64,000 nucleotides of DNA from contig NZ_VEWM01000122.1 of NCBI RefSeq assembly GCF_020662265.1, positions 62,001 through 126,000 of the forward strand, written 5' to 3'. Below are positions 28,310 to 37,211 of the stretch, one piece after another. The position numbers and the translations under genes are program-made. Each line of letters opens with the position of its first letter. Positions within the stretch are counted from its first letter, which is position 1. The notes below the pieces were generated by a model. It had not been told where the DNA came from, made no database searches, and was given only the letters and a program-made list of their open reading frames with translations. The DNA comes from Psychrobacter sp. I-STPA6b. GTDB taxonomy: Bacteria > Pseudomonadota > Gammaproteobacteria > Pseudomonadales > Moraxellaceae.

Positions 28310-29068
28310 TTATAGTTTATGTTGGATGGGTGTCCATAATGAGTTGAGATGAAAGTCTGGTGGTGTAGCATGTTGGGGGGCAAAGTATAAATGTTGTTTG
28401 GTGTGCTGGTCTTGCAATATCAGTGCAGGTTGTATGCTAGAGAGACTGTCCCACAAATGCGATAACATATGGATATTGATAGATATATGTCGGTTTAGTG
28501 TATGCGGTTCTTCTGGATAGTGGGATGGCGTTTTGCCTTGCAGTAGGATTGGTCTAGGGTCTGCATTTATTTGTAATTCTGGCTTGTACTTATCGGCTAA
28601 TAGGCAGCTTAGGTGGTTAGGGGGCATGCTATCAGGAGTTCGATAGTTATCGAAATGGTAAAGGGCATAATGGCCACTACTGGCTACGTTAAGCTCTAGA
28701 TATTCGTTGTGGTGATGTGGGGTATTGTTTTTGTTGCCAGCAACAAAACACTCTAGACAAGTGCTTTGCCATAAGTAGTCTTTTGGTTGTGGATGTTTGC
28801 TGATTTTTTCCCAAATGAACCAAGGAAGTGTCTTTGGAGTTTTACACTCATTTAGGTGTATTTGATAATGTAGATTTAGGCGGTGTTGCTGTTGTTGTGA
28901 GGTATTAGCAGTCGTTGTAACAATATGAGCCTGTACACTAATCAATGGTAGTAGGCGCTGATGACGTTGCGCCCAGTGTTGAGAGTCTAAATCAGCTACC
29001 AGCGTCCATTGTCCAAGGGTTTGTAGCAGATAATAGGGGGTTGTTAGTTGGGTATCCACATCAGTCAT
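28310..29068 (-). CDS. DOMON-like domain protein
   Basis: A 252-residue protein with no signal peptide. The arrangement of LNLHYQIHLNECKTP, LWQSTCLECFVAG and YLELNVASSGHYALYHFDNY resembles the DOMON-like (MurB-associated) proteins of gammaproteobacteria and cyanobacteria, a beta-sandwich of unknown ligand. His/Gln/Pro-rich throughout. Identification is by motif memory and is moderate. It is 50 bases downstream of yhbY on the same strand, so it may be translated from the same transcript. Confidence 0.55.
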   Translation of the reverse strand: MTDVDTQLTTPYYLLQTLGQWTLVADLDSQHWAQRHQRLLPLISVQAHIVTTTANTSQQQQHRLNLHYQIHLNECKTPKTLPWFIWEKISKHPQPKDYLWQSTCLECFVAGNKNNTPHHHNEYLELNVASSGHYALYHFDNYRTPDSMPPNHLSCLLADKYKPELQINADPRPILLQGKTPSHYPEEPHTLNRHISINIHMLSHLWDSLSSIQPALILQDQHTKQHLYFAPQHATPPDFHLNSLWTPIQHKL

Positions 29069-29118
29069 CTATAATGAGTGTAAATTAGCAGGATGTATCA
29101 CTATCTATGGTTATGTAA

Positions 29119-29454
29119 TTATTCACTATAACGAATGAGGTTAGATAGTTTTGGGTTTGCGTTGGGATTACTTTTTAATAGCAATGCCATACGTCCAATG
29201 CTATGGATAAGTTGTGACTGCGTTGCTTGCGCCAGTTCATTGCCAAGTGCATCGCGCTCTTGTTTGCTTCCTGCTGGCATTTTAACTTTAATAAGCTCGT
29301 GGTCAGTAAGTGCACGTTCAACTTCTTGTAGTAAAGATTCAGTAATACCATTATTACCAATCATCACGATAGGCTTTAGGGCATGTCCAATACCTTTTAA
29401 ACGACGTAGCTCAGCATTGTCAAGAGTTGCTTTGGATGTGGTGGTTTGAGTCAT
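29119..29454 (-). CDS. yhbY: YhbY-type CRM-domain RNA-binding protein
   Basis: A 111-residue protein consisting of one CRM (YhbY) domain that binds pre-50S ribosomal RNA. Visible are LKGIGHALKPIVMIGNNGIT (GxxG loop region) and ALTDHELIKVKMPAGS. The length is close to E. coli YhbY (97), with a short Thr-rich N-terminus. It is divergent from rlmE, as in E. coli and many relatives, which also fits a ribosome-maturation role. Confidence 0.93.
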   Translation of the reverse strand: MTQTTTSKATLDNAELRRLKGIGHALKPIVMIGNNGITESLLQEVERALTDHELIKVKMPAGSKQERDALGNELAQATQSQLIHSIGRMALLLKSNPNANPKLSNLIRYSE

Positions 29455-30053
29455 ATCTATTCACTATTTAGAAACGAAAGCTCTATTATAAAGAATCTAG
29501 AGCTAACTTGCATTCGATAGTCAAATAATTATGTTACTTACTATGATGTGGTATGAGTTAGTCAGAGTTCCTTTTATATAGTGTTTATATGGCTTTTATA
29601 TTGAAAGTTTACTTTAGGATTTTATCTGGATATATTTGCAGGATTATTTGTGGTTAATGTCACAGCCCAGTGTTGAAAAATGTTAAACTATTATCAATAC
29701 AATGATATTGGGTCTGTTGAACGTTCATCTTCATAGGAAAAATTGAGATACTGATTTTAATAAATAGTGTCTTAGTCAAGGCAATGCACATAGGTAGCTC
29801 TTGTTAATAAAAGTAGGAATATTAACCAGTTTATTAACGCACTACTTATTAACATCAAAAGGCAAATTTAGCCAATTTTTATATGAAAGTATAAAAGAGC
29901 TGTATTTCTTGTAGGTATGAGCCTAATGGGGTGAAAGTTTAACAGACCTTAATAAAGAAAAATCAGATAAGACGGTGAGTTAGTCATCATGGCTAGTTTA
30001 TCATCTAGCTATTAAGGTTAGTGTGATTAGTGGTATAGTTGGAGGTTGCAGTT
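29455..30053. other. yhbY-rlmE divergent spacer
   Basis: About 600 bases, longer than usual between these two genes. It is largely explained by a 240-bp copy of the interspersed element at 29710-29949. The flanks are A+T-rich and hold no gene that I can support. Confidence 0.7.
29710..29949. repeat. Interspersed palindromic element, copy B
   Basis: The longest copy (240 bp). It starts GGGTCTGTTGAACGTTCA and ends GTGAAAGTTTAACAGACCT, followed by TA; the left flank is TT instead of TA. Its middle has about 25 extra bases and a decayed central palindrome. The right half again has GCCAATTTTTATATGAAAGT. Confidence 0.75.
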
Positions 30054-30686
30054 GTGGCGACACGCATTAAGAATAAGAAACTTTCAAAAAGCAGTCGAGC
30101 ATGGATGAAAGAGCATTTGGATGATCACTATGTTCAACTGGCTCAAAAAGAAGGTTATCGTGCGCGTGCTGCTTATAAGTTACTAGAGATTAATGATAAG
30201 ACTGAGCTGATTAAAAAAGGCATGACAGTCGTTGATTTGGGTAGTGCACCTGGTAGCTGGTCGCAAGTTGCTGCTCAGCTAGTGGGTGATGATGGTACGT
30301 TGATTGCTTCTGATATTCTACCAATGGATACGCTTGAAAATGTTACTTTTATTCAAGGTGATTTTCGCGAAGCAGATGTTTTTGAGAAAATTATGGCAGA
30401 AGTAGGTAGCCGAGAAGTGGATGTTGTATTATCTGATATGGCACCAAATACTTCAGGTCATACGGCGGTAGATCAGCCACGTATGATGTATTTATGTGAG
30501 TTAGCAGTAGATTTTGCTTTGCAAGTGTTACCAGATGGTGGCTCATTAATTATGAAAGTGTTTCAAGGAGAAGGTGAGCAGGCGCTTAGAAAACAGATGC
30601 AGACACAGTTTCGTAAAGTGCGCAGTATCAAGCCTGCAGCATCTCGTCCACGTTCAAAAGAAATATTTTGGGTTGCAACTAAATAA
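30054..30686 (+). CDS. rlmE: 23S rRNA 2'-O-methyltransferase RlmE (FtsJ/RrmJ)
   Basis: RlmE methylates U2552 of 23S rRNA during late 50S assembly. SAM motif I is VVDLGSAPGSWSQVAAQ, and the catalytic K-D-K-E set can be followed through YRARAAYKLLEI, VLSDMAPNTSG, LIMKVFQGEG and ASRPRSKEIFWVA. The start is GTG 30054: GGAGG at 30041-30045 sits eight bases upstream, while the in-frame TTG at 30039 overlaps that site. This gives 210 residues, matching E. coli (209). Confidence 0.96.
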   Translation: MATRIKNKKLSKSSRAWMKEHLDDHYVQLAQKEGYRARAAYKLLEINDKTELIKKGMTVVDLGSAPGSWSQVAAQLVGDDGTLIASDILPMDTLENVTFIQGDFREADVFEKIMAEVGSREVDVVLSDMAPNTSGHTAVDQPRMMYLCELAVDFALQVLPDGGSLIMKVFQGEGEQALRKQMQTQFRKVRSIKPAASRPRSKEIFWVATK

Positions 30687-31145
30687 CATAGCAAGTACAA
30701 AATATTGATAGATTCTAAGATGAGTGAGCAATTAGAGGTTATAAATGTGCATTAAGTTGCCAAATTTACTTAACTTTACATCGTAGTTGCTTGAAGAATC
30801 TAATCTGTGACCTAATATCTGCTATAGTGGCTTAGCTTTATGTCCAACATTTAAAATGTATGATTAATAGTCATTGCAATGGTTTATAATTGTTGAGTTT
30901 ATCAGCTAAGTTAACAGACTGAACATTAGATTACTTGTCAGATATTGACGATAACTAGTGATAAAATTTATAGATTTCTGTCTTTAGGTTTTTATCCTTG
31001 AGATTTTGTATAAACCACTATAACTTGGTAATACATCATCATAAGATGAGTTGTTATCAGTTAAGAGCTGTAAAGTAAGTAAGATAGTATAAGACCATTT
31101 AAATGGTAAATTTTTGAATATATCAAGTAAGGGATGGTATCACTT
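30687..31145. other. rlmE-ftsH spacer
   Basis: About 450 bases of A+T-rich sequence. An extended -10 motif, TGC followed by TATAGT (30820-30828), could start ftsH transcription with a leader of about 300 bases. I see no clear -35, no repeat copy and no gene. Confidence 0.5.
30820..30828 (+). promoter_or_regulatory. Extended -10 candidate upstream of ftsH
   Basis: TGCTATAGT, matching the extended -10 form. It is the best promoter-like motif in the rlmE-ftsH spacer. There is no clear -35. Confidence 0.35.
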
Positions 31146-33038
31146 GTGAGTGACATGGTAAAAAATACCTTATTGTGGTTGGTTGTTATTGGCGTATTGG
31201 TGCTAGTATTTAGCAATTTTGATAGCCGTAATGATCCAGACATGCTCAACTACTCAGAGTTTGTGACCCAAGTTACCGAAAATCAGGTAAAAAGTGTCAA
31301 GATTGATGGTGAGCAAATCACAGGCGAAAAGAAAAATGGGTCTACTTTTGAGACAGTACGCCCAGCAGTAACAGATCCTGAGCTGATGCCTACTTTACGT
31401 GAGCATCAGGTAGAAGTACAGGGAGCCGCACCTGAGCGTCAGGGCATTATGATGCAATTATTAATTGCCAGCTTCCCTGTGCTTCTTATTATTGGCCTGT
31501 TCTTGTTCTTTATGCGTAATATGCAAGGCGGCGCTGGTGGACGTGCTGGTGGACCAATGAGCTTTGGTAAGTCAAAAGCAAAAATGCTATCTGAAGATCA
31601 GATTAAAGTAAACTTTAATGATGTGGCTGGTTGTGAAGAAGCTAAAGAAGAAGTGGTTGAGGTTGTTGACTTCTTACGTGACCCAGATCGTTTTACCAAG
31701 CTTGGTGCGATGATTCCTCGTGGTATTTTAATGGTAGGTCCTCCAGGTACAGGTAAAACTTTGCTTGCAAAAGCCATTGCTGGTGAAGCGAAAGTACCTT
31801 TCTTCTCTATCTCAGGCTCAGACTTTGTTGAGATGTTCGTTGGGGTTGGTGCTTCTCGTGTTCGTGATATGTTTGAACAAGCGAAGAAAAATGCACCTTG
31901 TATCATCTTTATTGATGAGATTGATGCAGTCGGTCGTCACCGTGGCTCAGGTATGGGTGGTGGTCATGATGAACGTGAGCAAACACTCAACCAGCTATTG
32001 GTAGAAATGGATGGTTTTGAGGGTAATGATGGTGTGATTGTCATTGCTGCGACCAACCGTGTGGATGTCTTGGATAAAGCCTTGTTGCGTCCAGGTCGTT
32101 TTGACCGTCAGGTTCATGTTGGTCTTCCTGATATTAAAGGACGTGAGCAAATTTTGGCAGTGCATTTAAGAAAATTGCCATCAACAGTTGGTGTTGATAT
32201 CAATGCTCTTGCACGTGGTACGCCTGGCTTTAGTGGTGCACAGTTGGCAAACTTGGTCAACGAAGCAGCTCTATTTGCGGCGCGTCGTAACAAAGGCAGT
32301 GTTGATATGCACGACTTTGAAGATGCTAAAGATAAGCTATATATGGGTCCTGAGCGTAGGTCTATGGTACTTCGTGAAGAAGAGCGTCGTGCTACGGCAT
32401 ATCATGAAGCAGGACACGCATTAGTTGCAGAGATGCTACCAAATACAGCACCTGTACATAAGGTGACCATCATGCCTCGTGGATTTGCATTGGGTGTGAC
32501 GTGGCAGCTTCCTGAGCATGACCAGACCAGTAAAGATAAAGCAGAGCTTTTAAATGAAATTGCGATTTTATTTGGTGGTCGAATTGCCGAGGAAGTATTT
32601 GTTAATCAGAAGTCGACTGGTGCATCTAATGACTTTGAACGGGCAACCAAGATGGCGCGTGCAATGGTAACCAAATATGGTATGTCAGATGCAATGGGTA
32701 TCATGGTCTATGAAGATGATGACTCTTCTCAGGGCTATTTTAGTAGCTCATCACGTACCATTTCAGAAGCAACGCAACAGAAAGTAGATGAAGAAGTACG
32801 TCGAATCTTAGAAGAGCAGTATGATATTGCACGTGAGCTTATTGAAGCTAATCAAGACAAGATGCATGCAATGGTAGATGCACTGATGAAATGGGAAACC
32901 ATTGACCGTGATCAGTTGCAGGATATCATGGCAGGACGTGATCCACGTGAGCCAAAAGTATATCAGTCTATTGATGTGACACCACAAAAAGTGTCTATTG
33001 ATAAAGATACAACACCACCACCATTACCAGCTATGTGA
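31146..33038 (+). CDS. ftsH: ATP-dependent zinc metalloprotease FtsH
   Basis: A membrane-anchored AAA+ protease that degrades membrane proteins and regulators such as LpxC. Two transmembrane helices (about 5-23 and 105-122) frame the periplasmic domain. The Walker [15 protein letters not shown], Walker [17 protein letters not shown] region [19 protein letters not shown] and zinc site [11 protein letters not shown] are all clear. I choose GTG 31146, giving [11 protein letters not shown], a typical FtsH start. ATG 31134 is possible, but AAGTAAGGG lies right against it. About 630 residues. Confidence 0.97.
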   Translation: MSDMVKNTLLWLVVIGVLVLVFSNFDSRNDPDMLNYSEFVTQVTENQVKSVKIDGEQITGEKKNGSTFETVRPAVTDPELMPTLREHQVEVQGAAPERQGIMMQLLIASFPVLLIIGLFLFFMRNMQGGAGGRAGGPMSFGKSKAKMLSEDQIKVNFNDVAGCEEAKEEVVEVVDFLRDPDRFTKLGAMIPRGILMVGPPGTGKTLLAKAIAGEAKVPFFSISGSDFVEMFVGVGASRVRDMFEQAKKNAPCIIFIDEIDAVGRHRGSGMGGGHDEREQTLNQLLVEMDGFEGNDGVIVIAATNRVDVLDKALLRPGRFDRQVHVGLPDIKGREQILAVHLRKLPSTVGVDINALARGTPGFSGAQLANLVNEAALFAARRNKGSVDMHDFEDAKDKLYMGPERRSMVLREEERRATAYHEAGHALVAEMLPNTAPVHKVTIMPRGFALGVTWQLPEHDQTSKDKAELLNEIAILFGGRIAEEVFVNQKSTGASNDFERATKMARAMVTKYGMSDAMGIMVYEDDDSSQGYFSSSSRTISEATQQKVDEEVRRILEEQYDIARELIEANQDKMHAMVDALMKWETIDRDQLQDIMAGRDPREPKVYQSIDVTPQKVSIDKDTTPPPLPAM

Positions 33039-33109
33039 TAGTAATCTAGTAAGGTGATGCTGTTATATTACTCATCATAAACTGTTATATACATGTCTAA
33101 TGTTAAAAG

Positions 33110-33137
33110 AGCCTTTCAGTTATAGAAGGGCTTTTTT
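33110..33137 (+). terminator. Rho-independent terminator after ftsH
   Basis: AGCCTTTC pairs with GAAGGGCT (one G-T wobble) across a 7-base loop, with a following T-run. It lies between ftsH and folP. Confidence 0.8.
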
Positions 33138-33208
33138 ATGGAAAAATATCAATGGATATAGCCCTGATGATATAACCCCTATGATTGTTAGGAGTTTAAG
33201 GAGTCAAA

Positions 33209-34102
33209 ATGTCATTATTTAATAAATTACCACCCTATCAAGTCAGTTGGCAGGGGCGAGTTTTGGATTTGTCAGAGCCAAAGGTGATGGGGATTTTAAA
33301 TGTTACACCAGACTCATTTTCTGATGGGGGTAAGTTTAATCAAGTAAAGACTGCATTGGCGCATTGTGAGCAAATGTTGCAGTCGGGTGTTGATATTATT
33401 GATATTGGGGCAGAGTCTACTCGTCCAAATGCGAAGCCAATATCTGTGCAAGAGCAACTAAATCGTATTATGCCTATTATTGGTGAAGTGCATCGTATGG
33501 TGGGTGATAAAGTATGGATATCAATTGATACCAGTAATCCTCAGGTTATCGAAGCGGCGGTAAATGCAGGAGCAGCAATTTGGAATGATGTCCGAGGGCT
33601 AAGAGAGCAAGGTGCTGCACAAATGGCTGCAAATTTACAGATTCCTGTTGTGCTGATGCACATGCGAGGTGAGCCTGATACGATGAACCAGTTGGCTCAG
33701 TATGATGATGTACTAGATGACGTGACAGAGGAGTTACAGAGTTGTATTGATAAGGCAAAGCAAGCGGGTGTGAGGCATGAAAATATCATTATTGACATGG
33801 GTTTTGGCTTTGCAAAAAACTATGAGCATCATTGCCAATTATTAACCCAATTACAGCATTTTAAAGCATTTGATTTACCAATATTATTTGGTATTTCTCG
33901 TAAGCGGTTTTTGGGAGAGGTCTTGAGTAAAAGTGGTGTGCCAGCATGGCAAGAACATACTGCACTAGAGCGTGATGCGGTCGGTATGGCTGCTGCCTTA
34001 TTGGCTGTACAGCAAGGTGCAAGTATTGTGCGTACACATGATGTGGCGATGACCAAGCAGGCATTGGCACTGTGGTCACAGTTGTCGCAATCAGTATCTT
34101 AA
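33209..34102 (+). CDS. folP: Dihydropteroate synthase
   Basis: FolP condenses p-aminobenzoate with the pterin pyrophosphate in folate synthesis and is the sulfonamide target. Motifs: MGILNVTPDSFSDGGKFN, IIDIGAESTRPNA, WNDVRGL and VLMHMRGEPDTM, then a C-terminal IVRTHDVAMTKQAL. Length 297, slightly above E. coli (282). The ATG at 33209 is preceded by AAGGAG. The ftsH-folP order is conserved in gammaproteobacteria; glmM, the usual next gene, is absent here. Confidence 0.96.
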   Translation: MSLFNKLPPYQVSWQGRVLDLSEPKVMGILNVTPDSFSDGGKFNQVKTALAHCEQMLQSGVDIIDIGAESTRPNAKPISVQEQLNRIMPIIGEVHRMVGDKVWISIDTSNPQVIEAAVNAGAAIWNDVRGLREQGAAQMAANLQIPVVLMHMRGEPDTMNQLAQYDDVLDDVTEELQSCIDKAKQAGVRHENIIIDMGFGFAKNYEHHCQLLTQLQHFKAFDLPILFGISRKRFLGEVLSKSGVPAWQEHTALERDAVGMAAALLAVQQGASIVRTHDVAMTKQALALWSQLSQSVS

Positions 34103-34128
34103 CTGTCATAAAAAAAATATTCTGACTA

Positions 34129-34304
34129 GAGGCTATTGAACATTGGAGACACAAAGCACTATTCCATAAGGGCTAAGAATATATTTTGGCAACATCTATA
34201 AACACAGTTATGTCCCTTATAAGCAGGGATTTAACGCATGAAAGTAAAAAATAGTTATATCCCTTGTAAATATTAGTCTAACGGGGTGAAAGTTCAACAG
34301 ACCC
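34129..34304. repeat. Interspersed palindromic element, copy D
   Basis: 176 bp in the folP-sdhE gap. The left end GAGGCTATTGAACATT is diverged; the right end GTGAAAGTTCAACAGACCC is intact, and TA flanks both ends (34127-34128, 34305-34306). The middle is shorter and lacks the central palindrome. The right half keeps GCATGAAAGTAAAAAATAG. Confidence 0.7.
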
Positions 34305-34362
34305 TATAGGTTTATGAGATAATAAATAACACACAGTATTGCTATTAATAATGGAGAAGCAT

Positions 34363-34629
34363 ATGAGCCACATATCCCCTACGGATGAACAGCGTCGAAT
34401 CATTTATCAAGCACGTCGAGGGTTGAAAGAGTTAGATTTTTATATTGACCCTTATGTCAAAAATCATTATTTGACTGCCAGTGCAGAAGAGCAAACTGCT
34501 TTTGCAAAACTATTGACTTATGAAGACCCAGATTTATTGAATTTCTTTATGGGGCAGGCAAAGCCTGAAGAGCCAGAAGTAGAGGAATTGGTTACTTTAT
34601 TAAAGTCATATCAAAAGCCTGATAGTTAA
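34363..34629 (+). CDS. sdhE: FAD assembly factor SdhE
   Basis: A small (88-residue) protein that helps attach FAD covalently to SdhA and FrdA. The diagnostic RRG motif is present in QARRGLKELDFYIDPYV, followed by FAKLLTYEDPDLLNFFMG. The start ATG 34363 has GGAGAAG correctly spaced; in-frame starts at 34339 and 34351 lack one. The older name CptB reflects its pairing with the downstream membrane gene. Confidence 0.93.
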   Translation: MSHISPTDEQRRIIYQARRGLKELDFYIDPYVKNHYLTASAEEQTAFAKLLTYEDPDLLNFFMGQAKPEEPEVEELVTLLKSYQKPDS

Positions 34630-34631
34630 TA

Positions 34632-35129
34632 ATGATAGAAGAAATGGATACACCCATAGCAGATAATGAATTAGTATTTGAAGAGGCAGAACAATATCAT
34701 CGTATTGATACTCAAATAGCATCATTTAGTAGCTGGAAGTGGGGTTTTATTGCTTTATATCTTGCTACTTTGATAATGATTGCAGTATTAACTGATGTAA
34801 CACTGTGGGTAATGTTAGTAATAATCGCTATGAGTGTGATTGCCTTGTTAGGTATGTTTTTGCGTCAGCCACGTTTGGTGCATTTAACATCACCTGTACT
34901 ATATCATCGTCAAGGTTATCAAGGTGAGCATTGGCAGTTAGTATATGATAAAGCTGAGCATCATGAGCTATGGGAAGCTAAACTCTTACAATGCCGAGAT
35001 TTTGGAAAATGTTTGATAGTTGAGTTTGCCGTCAGTCATCAACATGATGCACCAGTATCTATTAGTCTTTGGCAAGACCAAATAACCCCAATTTCGTGGC
35101 GTCGATTGAAAGCATTGGCTCGTTGGTGA
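34632..35129 (+). CDS. YgfX/CptA-like inner membrane protein
   Basis: A 165-residue protein starting two bases after sdhE, so probably translationally coupled. Two hydrophobic helices (about 36-54 and 58-76) are followed by a cytoplasmic beta-rich tail ending ISWRRLKALARW. This architecture and the operon position match YgfX (CptA), the partner of SdhE/CptB. Overall similarity by eye is weak and the N-terminus is longer. In E. coli the pair was once described as a toxin-antitoxin system affecting FtsZ/MreB, but the SdhE role is better supported. Confidence 0.65.
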   Translation: MIEEMDTPIADNELVFEEAEQYHRIDTQIASFSSWKWGFIALYLATLIMIAVLTDVTLWVMLVIIAMSVIALLGMFLRQPRLVHLTSPVLYHRQGYQGEHWQLVYDKAEHHELWEAKLLQCRDFGKCLIVEFAVSHQHDAPVSISLWQDQITPISWRRLKALARW

Positions 35130-35157
35130 CAATTTGCCCCCTATAATAATAAAAATT

Positions 35158-35166
35158 TGCTATAGT
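35158..35166 (+). promoter_or_regulatory. Extended -10 candidate for yidB-like gene
   Basis: TGCTATAGT about 75 bases before the ATG, in an A+T-rich spacer that also contains TATAAT at 35142-35147. Either could be the -10. Confidence 0.4.
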
Positions 35167-35241
35167 GATATATAGGGTCATCACAATGTATAAATGTCTT
35201 TATTTATACAGTGATGCAAAGTTTATAACAAAGGAAATCTT

Positions 35242-35901
35242 ATGAGTCTTTTAGGTAATTTAGTGACACAAGTTGCACGTAGCGCCATGGGTGCTGATGA
35301 TAATGCACAAGCAACAAACAACCAGTCTTCAGGTGGTGGTCTTGGGGGAATGCTGGGTAGTGTTTTAGGGGGTGGTAATGCACAACAAAATAGCCAAGCC
35401 AGCTCTGGAATGGGTGATATCCTAGGCAGTGTTCTGGGTGGTGGCAACAGTGCAAATGGTGCTGGTGGTCTGGGTGCTGTTTTGGGCAGTGTTCTTGGTG
35501 GGCAGATGGCTAATAAAGCAGGTGGCGGTAAAGGCATGTTGCTAGCAGCCTTGATGCCCATCGTGTTAGGCTGGATTCAGCGTAACGGTGGATTGTCTGG
35601 TGCATTAGGAAAAATAAAAGAACTGGGTTTTGATAAACAAGTCAACTCTTGGATGAGTACACAAGAAAGCAATGAAACACTCAATCCTGATGAAGTAAAT
35701 CGTTTGTTTGGTGAAGATGAAATTCGTCAAGTAGCAACCCAAACGGGTACTGATGAAAATGAAGTTAAGCAAGGTATTTCTGAATTATTACCTGAAGTCT
35801 TTAATCAGTTAACACCTAATGGTGACTTAGGTACAGAGCCTGAAGCCAACCAAGAAATTAATGAAATTTTGCAACAAATCTCTGGTGTATTGTCTAAATA
35901 A
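35242..35901 (+). CDS. YidB-family (DUF937) protein
   Basis: A 219-residue protein with a strongly Gly/Ala/Ser/Asn-rich N-terminal half built from degenerate repeats of GGxLGxxLGSVLGGG type (about residues 32-95). The C-terminal YidB/DUF937 domain has GWIQRNGGLSGALGKIKELGF, WMSTQESNETLNPDEVNRLF and an acidic helix-rich end. Function is unknown. AAAGGAAATCTT precedes the ATG, and a strong terminator follows. No signal peptide. Confidence 0.8.
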   Translation: MSLLGNLVTQVARSAMGADDNAQATNNQSSGGGLGGMLGSVLGGGNAQQNSQASSGMGDILGSVLGGGNSANGAGGLGAVLGSVLGGQMANKAGGGKGMLLAALMPIVLGWIQRNGGLSGALGKIKELGFDKQVNSWMSTQESNETLNPDEVNRLFGEDEIRQVATQTGTDENEVKQGISELLPEVFNQLTPNGDLGTEPEANQEINEILQQISGVLSK

Positions 35902-35933
35902 CAGCCATTTTGGCTTTACCCATTAAGCACATC

Positions 35934-35961
35934 AAAAAGGTCATCTTCGGATGACCTTTTT
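35934..35961. terminator. Rho-independent terminator after yidB-like gene
   Basis: A 12-bp perfect stem, AAAAAGGTCATC, with a TTCG tetraloop, ending in a T-run. A textbook intrinsic terminator, also symmetrical enough to work on the other strand. Confidence 0.95.
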
Positions 35962-36012
35962 ATATGCCATTTAATTTCTTGCTACTTTTGGTAATGATAG
36001 GTATGAATACGC

Positions 36013-36018
36013 TATAAT
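36013..36018 (+). promoter_or_regulatory. Candidate -10 for tsaB
   Basis: An exact TATAAT 40 bases before the tsaB ATG. TTGGTA at 35988-35993 is a possible -35 at 19-base spacing. Confidence 0.45.
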
Positions 36019-36057
36019 TCTTATTTGAATCTTAGTTTTTCATAGGGTAGGTCTGTT

Positions 36058-36732
36058 ATGTTTTTGGCAATTGATACCGTTTTTGGACAATGTTCAGTGG
36101 CACTGATAAACACCGAAGGTGAGGTGTTAAGTATGGATACCAAAACGGGTAATCGTGAGCAAACTCAGCAAATACTACCAATGATAGATACGGCACTTAA
36201 AGAAGCAAATCTACCTTTAACTGAGCTACAAACCCTTATCTTTAACCGAGGTCCAGGGGCGTTTAGTGGTATTCGTATTAATACTGCTGTGGTACAAGCT
36301 TTATCTGTTGCACATGATATACCATGCGTGGGTGTCTCTAGCTTACAGGTCTTGGCACAAGCTGGTCATGAACAGCATCAGCTATCGCAATGTTATGCGG
36401 TGTTAGATGCCAGAATGCAGCAGGTATATTGTGCGCAATATCAAGAGAGTGCTGGAATGATGGTTCAGGTTGGGCAAAGTCAAGAGCGTTTGGTAGATTA
36501 TGATAGCCATCTACCATGTGCAATAGCGATGGTTGGTAATGGGGCATCATTACTACAGGCTCAACCTAACCAAGTAATTTATGATGAGATACAGACAGAT
36601 GCTGCTATCTTAGGACGATTGGGTCGCCTAGCATTTCTACAAAATGGTGGTGTGAGTGCAGAGCAAGCCCTGCCAGTATATTTACGCAACGATGCGTGGA
36701 AAACGCTAAAACAACAAAAGGCAAAGGCTTGA
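36058..36732 (+). CDS. tsaB: tRNA t6A37 synthesis protein TsaB
   Basis: TsaB is the scaffold partner of TsaD in making threonylcarbamoyladenosine at tRNA position 37. It has the ASKHA fold: LAIDTVFGQCSVALI at the start, REQTQQILPMIDTAL, FNRGPGAFSGIRI and VLDARMQQVYCAQY. Length 224, as in E. coli (231). It normally lacks full catalytic residues. It stands alone between a terminator and a repeat-containing spacer. Confidence 0.93.
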   Translation: MFLAIDTVFGQCSVALINTEGEVLSMDTKTGNREQTQQILPMIDTALKEANLPLTELQTLIFNRGPGAFSGIRINTAVVQALSVAHDIPCVGVSSLQVLAQAGHEQHQLSQCYAVLDARMQQVYCAQYQESAGMMVQVGQSQERLVDYDSHLPCAIAMVGNGASLLQAQPNQVIYDEIQTDAAILGRLGRLAFLQNGGVSAEQALPVYLRNDAWKTLKQQKAKA

Positions 36733-37211
36733 TTCTTTAATCACTGAATGAATCACTGAAATTCGGGATAAGAAATTTCGATATTTTGGGCACAACCTAA
36801 GATTATTAAAAGCTATAAATAGTAATCTATGATAAATGTAGATTACAATCTATATAAAATATCTGGCTCAATAGGATGTGTTTAGAGAGCTGTTATAAAT
36901 TATCCTAAAATCAAATATATATCATTTATAGGGTCTGTTGAACATTCATCTTCATAGGAAAAATTGAGAAGAATTTGACTTAGTCAAGGCAATGAACTTG
37001 TTAATATCGAGATATTAACAAGTTCATTAACGCAGAATAAGACAAATTTAGCCAATTTTTACATGAAAGTAAAAAATAGCTGTATTCCTTGTAGGTATTA
37101 GCCTAATGGGGTGAATGTTCAACAGACCCTAGTCAAAGAGTTATTAAACAAAGACTGCTTTGACTGTTTGACTATATCTTATCCCAAAATCTTATCCCAA
37201 ACAGAGGTAAG
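36733..37211. other. tsaB-brnQ convergent spacer
   Basis: About 480 bases. The main content is the best-preserved copy of the interspersed element (36931-37129). The flanks are A+T-rich, without a gene or a convincing terminator. Confidence 0.7.
36931..37129. repeat. Interspersed palindromic element, copy C (best preserved)
   Basis: 199 bp bounded by perfect 18-bp terminal inverted repeats, GGGTCTGTTGAACATTCA at 36931-36948 and its complement at 37112-37129. TA flanks both ends, so the target duplication is probably TA. The centre is a near-continuous palindrome with arms 36991-37008 and 37011-37028 around a GA loop. No open frame of note. TA flanks fit the IS5-like or IS630/Tc1-like insertion habit; the source transposase is not in this window. 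Confidence 0.85.

Noticed and set aside
34632-35129. Toxin-antitoxin system with sdhE
   Set aside because: The CptAB toxin interpretation is disputed and SdhE is better explained as a flavinylation factor; nothing here adds support.
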